Below, in pieces: positions 1-5,827 of a stretch of 6,481 bases of DNA. The first letter of the stretch is position 1, and every line of letters starts with the position of its first letter. Origin of the DNA: Candidatus Competibacteraceae bacterium. Lineage in GTDB: Bacteria; Pseudomonadota; Gammaproteobacteria; Competibacterales; Competibacteraceae. The position numbers and the translations under genes are program-made. The stretch lies in assembly GCA_012032855.1 (NCBI GenBank), contig JAAUQA010000197.1, positions 1-6,481 of the forward strand. Reading direction: 5' to 3'. The notes under the pieces are model-generated. The model was given only the letters and a program-made list of their open reading frames with translations. It was not told where the DNA came from and did no database searches.

Positions 1-1
1 C

Positions 2-161
2 ATACAAGTCGATTACGGCATAGCGCCCGACCTTGGCTAAGCAGGTGTTTCGGCTACCGACGGCTGAGGAATTGGCGCAACCGTGCGATACGTTGAATCC
101 CTTTCAAGCCACGTTTCCTAAACGCGACGTGGTCACTATGCCGATGGGACCCACGGGATGA
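2..161 (+). CDS. C-terminal end of an unidentified gene coupled to the DUF6036 nucleotidyltransferase (partial, one frameshift)
   Basis: The window opens inside a reading frame that starts at base 2 and reads IQVDYGIAPDL. It then hits TAA at 38-40. Moving one frame at the TT at 33-34 (one T too many) gives an open continuation, PDLAKQVFRL and onward, ending in TFPKRDVVTMPMGPTG with TGA at 159-161. That stop overlaps the ATG at 158 as ATGA, the spacing of a translationally coupled partner. I do not recognise the family. Position directly before a nucleotidyltransferase suggests it is the cognate partner (for example an antitoxin or DNA-binding regulator), but this is inference from order only. 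The start and most of the protein lie outside the window. Sequence-like composition on both sides of the shift supports a real gene; identity is unknown. Confidence 0.5.
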
Positions 162-775
162 CACCCGGCGCGTCGCCGCCTTGGGATACCCCTTATCTGC
201 GGGCTGTGCTTCGCTTGTTTGAACGGATCGGCGCGGTGCTACCCGCCACGTTACCGGAACCGGTACGGGCTGTTTTGGTGGGTGGAGCAGCCGTGCATGT
301 CCTTACCAGAACGCGGGTGTCAAATGATGTAGAAGCCATTTTCTCCCAGCGGCTATTGCTACCACAGGACTTGGTCATCCGCTATACCGATGAGGGCGAT
401 GTTTCCCGGCAGGTGGTCTACGATTACAACTATTTTTCCGAGATCGCATTGATGCACCCCGATTTTGAGCAGGACGCCGTAGTGTTGGGTCCCGTGTCCG
501 GTCACCCGTTGGTGTTGGCCGTCCTCTCACCCGTTGATCTCGCTGTCAGCAAGCTGGCGCGTTTTCAGGATCAGGATCGGCAGGACATCGCGGCCTTGGC
601 CAGCCGGAAACTGCTGTCGGGGCCGGCCTTAGAACAGCGGGCCACCGAGGCATTGGCGTATTATGTCGGGGACACCCGGTGGATTCAGTATAACCTTAAC
701 GACGCGGTGAACCTGATCAATGTGCTTAATCCAACCTCAGTTCATGGACCCATCCCTGGTGCTCCGCAGCCCTGA
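158..775 (+). CDS. DUF6036-type nucleotidyltransferase, putative toxin of a toxin-antitoxin pair
   Basis: This intact 205-residue protein has the hallmarks of a minimal nucleotidyltransferase related to the AbiEii/MNT toxins. It has a VGGAAVHVLT motif at residues 41-50 (the conserved GG that holds the nucleotide), followed by SNDVEAI at 55-61, where D57 and E59 form the metal-binding acidic pair. A downstream SPVDLAVSKLARF stretch (124-136) and DRQDIAAL (140-147) match the Lys/Asp region typical of DUF6036 proteins, as does the EALAYYVGDT segment near 164-173. Family members are thought to transfer nucleotides to a cellular target such as tRNA; the reaction here is inferred. The ATG at 158 overlaps the upstream gene's stop, and the next gene starts 12 bases after the stop, so it sits in an operon. 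The protein is cytoplasmic, with no signal peptide or membrane segment. Family assignment is fairly sure; toxin activity is not shown. Confidence 0.75.
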   Translation: MTPGASPPWDTPYLRAVLRLFERIGAVLPATLPEPVRAVLVGGAAVHVLTRTRVSNDVEAIFSQRLLLPQDLVIRYTDEGDVSRQVVYDYNYFSEIALMHPDFEQDAVVLGPVSGHPLVLAVLSPVDLAVSKLARFQDQDRQDIAALASRKLLSGPALEQRATEALAYYVGDTRWIQYNLNDAVNLINVLNPTSVHGPIPGAPQP

Positions 776-778
776 TAC

Positions 779-783
779 GAGGT
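779..783 (+). promoter_or_regulatory. Ribosome binding site deciding the start at 788
   Basis: GAGGT lies five bases before ATG 788. An in-frame GTG at 782 overlaps this motif and has no Shine-Dalgarno of its own, so ATG 788 is the better start. Confidence 0.55.
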
Positions 784-787
784 GGTT

Positions 788-1087
788 ATGGATTCTGCAA
801 CACGGCATTTGTTAAGGCGGCTTGCCCAGCAATACGTCTGGTGGAAATCACCAGACGATGCCTTACGCCAGCCGGAAAGAGTAATCGCACAGGTCATGAA
901 CATGGGTGACTATGACGATGTGTTGGCGCTGGTCGATCAAGTCGGAGAGGATGAACTGCGGCAGGTGCTAACCCATGCTGAAATCGGTCAATTCAATGAA
1001 CGTTCGTGGGCGTACTGGCATTATCGGTTGGGTCTCACGCAACCGGACGAGGCTATACCCCCATTGCCAGAACGGCGCCTTGAATGA
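788..1087 (+). CDS. Small putative antitoxin paired with the AbiEii-family gene
   Basis: This 99-residue soluble protein has no frameshift. It carries a WWKSPDDAL motif near residues 18-26, then RVIAQVMNMGDYDDV, a leucine-rich helix ending in DELRQVL, and FNERSWAYWHYRLGL toward the C-terminus. The pattern of Trp, then RVI, then GD and DV resembles the short DUF6922-like proteins that precede nucleotidyltransferase toxins; I make that link from memory of the pattern and hold it loosely. The stop TGA (1085-1087) overlaps the ATG at 1084 of the following AbiEii-like gene as ATGA. This is the classic antitoxin-before-toxin arrangement with translational coupling. In AbiE systems the first gene usually represses the operon, but no winged-helix domain is visible here and the protein is much shorter than AbiEi, so a different mode of neutralisation is likely. 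Gene reality is near certain; the antitoxin role is inferred from position. Confidence 0.65.
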   Translation: MDSATRHLLRRLAQQYVWWKSPDDALRQPERVIAQVMNMGDYDDVLALVDQVGEDELRQVLTHAEIGQFNERSWAYWHYRLGLTQPDEAIPPLPERRLE

Positions 1088-1790
1088 ATCAAACCTTCCA
1101 AACCCATTTGGAGATATTGCCGGAACCGCAACAGTGGCTTTGGCCTTCATTGCGACCCATTACGCAATTAGGCTTTGTACTTTACGGTGGCACGGCAATC
1201 GCGTTGCGGCTGGGACATCGATCATCCGTAGATTTTGATTTTTCACCGATCAACCTCTGAATAAGCGTGCCATCCGAACTGCTTGCCCTTGTCTTGCAAT
1301 AGCTGATGTTTTGCAAGATCAGCCTGACACACTTACGGTCAAGGTTCCCTATGCCAATAACGCCAACCATTCAGTCAAGGTTTCGTTGTTCGGTGCAATT
1401 AGCTTTGGCCGCGTTGGCACGCCGGACCTAACTCAAGACCATGTATTGCAGGTCGCTTCAATGGATGACCTCATGGCAACCAAGCTCAAAGTGTTACTCC
1501 AGCGTGTCGAAGCCAAGGATTACCAGGACATTGCGGCCTTGATCAGAGCCGGAGTCAGTCTTGAAATTGGGCTTGCGGCGACCCGCACAATGTTTGGCCA
1601 CAGCTTTCAGCCAAGCGAATGCCTTAAAGCATTGGTTTATTTTAAAGGGGGTGATCTGGATTCGCTTGCACATAAGGACAAAGAAACCCTGATTAGGGCC
1701 GCCGGTGACGTGCGAGAATTACCGATATTAAAGGTTATTTCGCGCGATCTTTCTAATCGCCCAACTTTAGGCAATTTTCCTAGTCCGTGA
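1084..1790 (+). pseudogene. AbiEii/AbiGii-family nucleotidyltransferase toxin, interrupted by one frameshift
   Basis: From ATG 1084 the frame runs through YGGTAIALRLGHRSSVDFDF (residues 34-53), the signature of AbiEii toxins: GG plus the acidic D50/D52 pair that binds metal and NTP. It then stops at TGA 1258-1260. The T run at 1239-1243 appears one T short. With one T restored the chain continues FTDQPLNKRAIRT and on without a stop to TGA 1788-1790, giving about 235 residues. The second conserved block, MDDLMATKLKVLLQR (from about residue 127) followed by EAKDYQDIAAL (K145, D146, D149), lies in the downstream frame, and its Lys/Asp residues are those the family uses in catalysis. AbiEii toxins are NTP transferases that arrest growth, and some abort phage infection. 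Read literally, the gene gives a 58-residue stub and a headless C-terminal part. The intact motifs on both sides suggest a very recent loss or a sequencing error. Confidence 0.85.
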
Positions 1791-1811
1791 CTGAACGCCC
1801 GCTCATCCTGT

Positions 1812-2204
1812 ATGTGTCTAAATACTGAGCTGGAGCACTTGCTGGAAATGGTATGCCATAACGAAGCAGTGGCATCATACCGCGATTTCGAGGAACTGCT
1901 GTTTCCCGTAGCGCAGGCATTGCTTAGTGGCTGGCAACCCGATCTATCGGCTTTCCAGGGTCTTGCCCGCCAGCGTGCGGGGTACCTGGTTGACCTGCTG
2001 GCCGGCTGGATGCCGGAGGCCCAGGCACGGGCTTGGCGACCCGTCTTGGATCGGCTGGCCGCGGACTCAACGGATCGCACGTCCGGCCCGTTCTTTAATG
2101 GTGATCCGGCATGTGGACCTTGCGAGGATGAGGTGGCCCGGCTGTGGGGGTTGACGCGCGGGCTTAATGTGGCCCGCTTGCGGCAGGGGTTGGCGGGGGA
2201 TTGA
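1812..2204 (+). CDS. Hypothetical protein of about 130 residues, start uncertain
   Basis: I do not recognise this family. The frame is open from ATG 1812 to TGA 2202-2204 and is rich in Leu, Ala and Arg, with predicted helices (for example YRDFEELLFPVAQALLSGW and RAGYLVDLLAGWM) and a CGPC pair near the C-terminus (GDPACGPCEDEV) that might bind metal or form a disulfide. No Shine-Dalgarno precedes ATG 1812. An alternative start is GTG 1787, which overlaps the AbiEii stop as GTGA and reads MTERPLILYVSKY before a TGA at 1826-1828. Dropping one base there joins it in frame as YVSKY-ELEHLLEM, which looks natural and would give about 138 residues. It is the last member of the left block, 21 bases (or a 4-base overlap) after the AbiEii gene, with no visible terminator behind it. 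No membrane segment is visible and its function is unknown. Confidence 0.55.
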   Translation: MCLNTELEHLLEMVCHNEAVASYRDFEELLFPVAQALLSGWQPDLSAFQGLARQRAGYLVDLLAGWMPEAQARAWRPVLDRLAADSTDRTSGPFFNGDPACGPCEDEVARLWGLTRGLNVARLRQGLAGD

Positions 2205-2264
2205 GGGAATTGGTTTGAGTTTATTGAATACCCTGTCAGGAAAATATGGATTAGTCTTATTATC

Positions 2265-2276
2265 AGCGCGCGTGCT
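2265..2276. promoter_or_regulatory. Imperfect palindrome, possible VapB operator
   Basis: AGCGCGCGTGCT matches its own reverse complement at 10 of 12 positions and sits just downstream of the TATTAT box and upstream of the vapB ribosome binding site. VapBC operons are usually repressed by the VapB-VapC complex at such short palindromes. One short GC-rich palindrome can arise by chance, so this is tentative. Confidence 0.2.
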
Positions 2277-2289
2277 TTATGCCCTCGTC

Positions 2290-2295
2290 AAGGAG
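2290..2295 (+). promoter_or_regulatory. Strong Shine-Dalgarno for vapB, start at 2303
   Basis: AAGGAG ends seven bases before ATG 2303. An in-frame ATG at 2279 lies upstream of this motif and has no ribosome binding site, so it is not the start. Confidence 0.75.
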
Positions 2296-2302
2296 ACTAC
2301 CG

Positions 2303-2533
2303 ATGACCCTAGCTGAAACTATTTACACCCATAGTCTTAAATTACCAGAACCGGCAGCCCTTGAAGTCTTGGCATTCATTCAAGACTTGGAGAAACGTTA
2401 CGGCGTCGGACCAGCCTCTGACGATACTGAAGCATTTCTAGCGGCGGTAGCAGGAACCCTAGGCGATGATTTTCCCGATGACATCTCCGAAATCGATTTG
2501 GGCAAGGATGTTCTTCGCGAGACGCTGGACTGA
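2303..2533 (+). CDS. VapB-like antitoxin (DUF2281-type)
   Basis: This 76-residue protein starts at ATG 2303, chosen for the AAGGAG behind it. The N-terminal half, AETIYTHSLKLPEPAALEVL and then AFIQDLEKRYG, matches the DUF2281 pattern (a short helix, LPE, then a helix ending in a charged LEK segment). This family recurs as the antitoxin of PIN-domain toxins. The C-terminal half is strongly acidic (DDTEAF, DDFPDDISEIDLGKDV), as expected of a flexible tail that wraps the toxin and blocks its active site. The stop TGA overlaps the ATG of the PIN toxin (TGATG at 2531-2535), so the two are co-translated in the antitoxin-first order. It should neutralise VapC and probably co-repress the operon. No frameshift is present. 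Antitoxin role is very likely from family pattern and partner; symbol left empty because vapB is a loose label for several unrelated folds. Confidence 0.8.
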   Translation: MTLAETIYTHSLKLPEPAALEVLAFIQDLEKRYGVGPASDDTEAFLAAVAGTLGDDFPDDISEIDLGKDVLRETLD

Positions 2534-2931
2534 TGCCTTATCTGTTGGATACCAACACCGTCATCGCGCTATTGAAAAATAACGCCGGCGTGATCGCGCA
2601 GATTCGCCGGGTAGGGCGGAATCAACTGCGATTGTGTACGCCGGTCGAGGCGGAATTGTGGTTCGGTGTCTATCACAGCAGCAACCTGGAGGCTAACCGG
2701 CAACGCCTGTTAAAACTGCTGTCCTGGTTGCCTAGCCTGCCGTTATCCAGCGAGGCCGCTCTGCTTTGCGGTGAAATTCGTGCAACTCTGGCCCGCCAAG
2801 GCAAACCAATTGGTCCCTACGACTTGCAAATCGCTGCCATCGCTCGCGCATATGGACTGGTGGTTGTCACTCATAACACCCGCGAATTTACTCGGGTGCC
2901 TGACCTTCTGCTCGAAGATTGGCTAGTGTAA
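2533..2931 (+). CDS. vapC: PIN-domain ribonuclease toxin, VapC family
   Basis: This intact 132-residue protein is of normal VapC length. It begins MPYLLDTNTVIALL, with D6 the first catalytic aspartate of the PIN fold. The second acidic residue is E41 in EAELWFGV, the third is D97 in GPYDLQIAA, and VTHNTREF (112-119) supplies the conserved Thr/Asn segment before the closing helix, ending DLLLEDWLV. These residues coordinate Mg2+ for RNA cleavage; known VapC toxins cut initiator tRNA, other tRNAs or the sarcin-ricin loop, but the target here cannot be read from sequence. It overlaps the antitoxin by one base at the start, and its TAA (2929-2931) overlaps the ATG of the Type IIL restriction gene as TAATG. 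That makes a toxin-antitoxin pair the leader of a restriction operon. The protein is cytoplasmic. Assignment is secure. Confidence 0.93.
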   Translation: MPYLLDTNTVIALLKNNAGVIAQIRRVGRNQLRLCTPVEAELWFGVYHSSNLEANRQRLLKLLSWLPSLPLSSEAALLCGEIRATLARQGKPIGPYDLQIAAIARAYGLVVVTHNTREFTRVPDLLLEDWLV

Positions 2932-5825
2932 TGGACATCCGCAGAGGCTTCGAACCGATCACCCCACAAACCTTCATCACAAAATGGCAAGCGGCCAACC
3001 TCAAGGAACGATCCGCCGCGCAGGAACATTTCATTGATTTGTGCCGGCTGCTGGGCGAGCCTACACCTGCCGAGGCCGACCCGCGGGGTGTTTGGTACGC
3101 CTTCGAGAAGGGAGCAAAGAAGACCGGTGGCGGTGATGGCTGGGCGGATGTTTGGAAACGCCATTGCTTCGCATGGGAATACAAGGGCAAGCATCGGGAT
3201 TTGCAGGCCGCCTTGAAGCAACTCCAGCAATACGCGCTGGCATTGGAGAATCCGCCTTTGTTGATCGTTTGCGATCTGGAAACGATCATTATCCATACCC
3301 ACTTCACCAACACTATTCATCAAATCCACACCCTGCCGTTGGAGGCATTGGCCGATCCTCAGCGGTTACGCTTATTGAAATGGGCGTTCAGCGAACCCGA
3401 CCGGTTACGCCCGGAACGCACCACGGAAGTGGTGACAGCCGAGGCCGCTGAGAAATTCGCTACGCTCGCGCAACGCTTGCGTCAGCGGGGATTTGCCCCG
3501 CAACGCGTGGCGCATTTCGTGACTAAGCTACTGTTTTGCATGTTTGCCGAAGATATTGGGGTGTTGCCACGGGACCTGTTTACCCGCTTGCTCGCCGCCA
3601 ATTTGCAGCGCCCCGAGCAGTTTGCGCCGATGGCTCAAGGCTTATTCAGCGCCATGGTGCAGGGCGGTATTTTTCGGTGTGGAACGTATTGCTTGGTTTA
3701 ACGGTGGTTTGTTCGCCGATGATGAGGTCATTGCGTTAGAGGCAGAGGAGATTAGTATCGCTCATCAAGCCGCGCTGCTGGATTGGAGCAACATCGAACC
3801 GGCCATTTTCGGTTCTTTGTTCGAACGGGTCTCGACCCTGATAAACGCAGTCAACTTGGCGCGCACTATACCGATAAGGGTTCCATTTTGCGCTTGATCG
3901 ATCCGGTCATTCGTGAGCCTCTGTTAGCCGAGTGGCAAGCTGTTAAGGTGCGTATCGAGCAGGCTTTGGCAAAAGCCAGAGGCGTTCGGACCAAAGCGCA
4001 GCGGACAGCGGAAGCCGCGTTGCAAACCTTTCTGGAGCGGTTGCACACATTCCGCGTGTTGGACCCCGCGTGCGGTTCGGGCAATTTTCTGTATGTCGCC
4101 CTGCAAACTCTCAAGGATTTGGAGCATCAAGTCATGCTCGAAGCGGAACAACTGGGCCTGCAACGCAGCTTTCCGGCGGTGGGACCGGAAGCGGTGCTGG
4201 GTATCGAAATCAATCCTTACGCGGCAGAACTGGCGAGGGTCACGGTCTGGATCGGCGAAATCCAGTGGATGCTGGGGCATGGTTATAACCTGAGCGATCA
4301 GCCGGTGTTGAAACCCTTGGACCAAATCGCTTGCCGGGATGCGCTGTTGAACCCGGATGGCAGCGAGGCCGATTGGCCGGCAGCTGATGTTATTGTCGGT
4401 AATCCGCCGTTTTTGGGCGACAAGAAGATGATTTCTGTGTTGGGACAAGAGTACACCAGCACGTTGCGTCATGTTTTTGAGGGACGTGTACCGGGTGGTG
4501 CTGATCTCGTGACCTATTGGTTTGAAAAGGCCCGTGCTCTCATTGAAGCAAATCAAGCTAAACGGGTGGGTTTGGTAGCTACGAACTCGATTCGCCAGAA
4601 ACGCAACCGACAGGTTCTTGAGCGGATTCGTCAAACAGGGCACATTTTCCACGCGTGTCCGATCAGGAATGGGTCAATGAAGGCGCGGCGGTGCGCGTGT
4701 CACTTGTTTGCTTTGGCGGACACGATCATGGTCAACCCGTGATCCTAGACGGTCAATCGAGCGGTGAGATTTATCCGAACCTGACGGGCGCGTGTGAGAA
4801 TGATGGCGATCTCGATCTGACCCAAGCCCAAACCTTGTCCGAGAATGTTGGATACTCGTTTTTCGGTTTGTGTTTAGCGGGGTCGTTTGCGGTGGATAGC
4901 GACACGGCCCGCTGGTGGTTATGTCAGCCAAATCCCCATGGACAGCCCAACAGCGAAGTGCTGCGCCCGATCTGGAATGGCGTCGTATATTACCAAGGGC
5001 TGGAAGGGGCGTTGGGTTATCGACTTCGGAACTCATTTGACTGAAGCTGAAGCGGAGTTATTCGAAGCTCCCTTTTCTCATGTGCTAGAGCAAGTGAAGC
5101 CTGTACGGATGAGTAACCGAGAAATATCACGGGTTAAATACTGGTGGCGGCATGGCCGCCCTCGGCCTGAATTGCGGGCAAAATTAACAAGTTTGTCGCG
5201 TTACATTGCAACACCAGAAACCGCCAAACATCGGTTTTTTGTTTGGTTACCTGTAAGTGTAGCGCCAGAGCATAAGCTAGCAGTCATCGTCCGTGATGAC
5301 GACGAAACTTTCGGTATCCTCTCTTCCCATTTCCATGTGGTTTGGGCATTAGCATCAGGCGGCAGATTGGGGGTAGGCAATGATCCGGTTTACAACACAA
5401 CACGCTGCTTTGAAACCTTCCCCTTCCCGGAAGGCTTGACGCCAAGCATACCCGCCAGCGATTACGCCAACGATCCCCATGCTCAAGCGATTGCCGAAGC
5501 CGCGCGGCGCTTGAACGAGTTCGCGCAACAATTGGTTGAATCCACCGGAATGGGTCGAAGTGCGTGCCGGAAGTTGTGCCCCGGTTACCCGGATCGCCTC
5601 CTGCCAGTGGATGATCAAGCCGCCGTACTGCTTAAAAAACGCACGTTGACCAACTTATATAATGAACGCCCGGCGTGGCTGGCCAATGCTCATCGTGAGC
5701 TGGATACTGCCGTAGCGGCTGCCTATGGCTGGCCTACTGATATAGCGGATGATGACATATTGGGGCGGTTGCTGGCGTTGAACCTGGATAGATCGAAGGG
5801 CAGTGCAGTGTTGAAGGCGGACTAA
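2931..5825 (+). pseudogene. MmeI-like Type IIL restriction-modification enzyme (fused endonuclease and adenine methyltransferase), seven single-base frameshifts
   Basis: Corrected length is about 963 residues, near MmeI (about 920). The N-terminal nuclease reads D73 in GWADVW, then E83 and K85 in FAWEYKG, a D-X9-EXK spacing matching the MmeI active site. A helical linker with KLLFCMFAEDIGVLP and, after correction, FNGGLFADDE follows. Methyltransferase motifs are GAHYTD (from 3858), LDPACGSGNFL (from 4059) and GNPPF (from 4398, NPPF at 4401), an N6-adenine gamma-class order. A target recognition domain comes next (about 4650-5400), then a C-terminal RTLTNLYNERPAWL block (from about 5641). Type IIL enzymes methylate one strand for protection and cut about 20 bases away. 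Shifts: +T at 3670-3674, -G at 3827-3829, -G at 4656-4657, +T at 4986, then +T at 5532-5533, +G at 5569-5570 and +C at 5579-5582, which cancel. The raw open pieces are 2931-3701, part of 3544-3897, 3783-4742, 4655-5044 and 4887-5825. Every catalytic motif survives in some piece. Start ATG 2931 overlaps the vapC stop. Confidence 0.9.
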
Positions 5826-5827
5826 CA

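Larger units (their letters stand above)
2205..2302 (+). promoter_or_regulatory. AT-rich gap likely holding the promoter of the vapBC/RM/NERD operon
   Basis: This is the only gap of note between genes and is clearly more AT-rich than its flanks. TTGAAT (2224-2229) with TATGGA (2245-2250) is a weak sigma70-like pair with a short 15-base spacer. TATTAT (2258-2263) is a better -10 box but lacks a good -35 at the right distance. No rho-independent terminator hairpin with a T tract is visible after the gene ending at 2204, so read-through from the left block is possible. The exact promoter cannot be assigned by eye. Confidence 0.3.

Noticed and set aside
1237..1262. Programmed frameshift in the AbiEii gene at the T run
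   Set aside because: There is no clear slippery heptamer followed by a pseudoknot, and the same type of one-base change occurs in unrelated genes across the window, so a general cause is more likely.
1637..2080. Minus-strand frame of 147 residues across the AbiEii end and the hypothetical gene
   Set aside because: It spans two plus-strand genes, is Arg/Ser-rich as shadows of GC-rich genes are, and has no ribosome binding site.
2158..2230. Rho-independent terminator after the hypothetical gene
   Set aside because: I found no stable inverted repeat followed by a T tract; the G-rich end of the gene does not pair with nearby sequence.
2871..3329. Minus-strand frames of 152 and 141 residues opposite the nuclease domain
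   Set aside because: They are antisense to the conserved D-X9-EYK region and have no recognisable domain.
3924..4652. Long minus-strand open frame of 242 residues opposite the methyltransferase
   Set aside because: It lies wholly antisense to conserved methyltransferase motifs (LDPACGSGNFL, NPPF), its translation resembles no family I know, and it is a codon-bias shadow.
2931..5825. PglX-type methyltransferase of a BREX or DISARM system
   Set aside because: The N-terminal D-X9-EXK nuclease, the helical linker and the RTLTNLYN C-terminal block fit MmeI-like Type IIL enzymes. No other BREX or DISARM genes are present.
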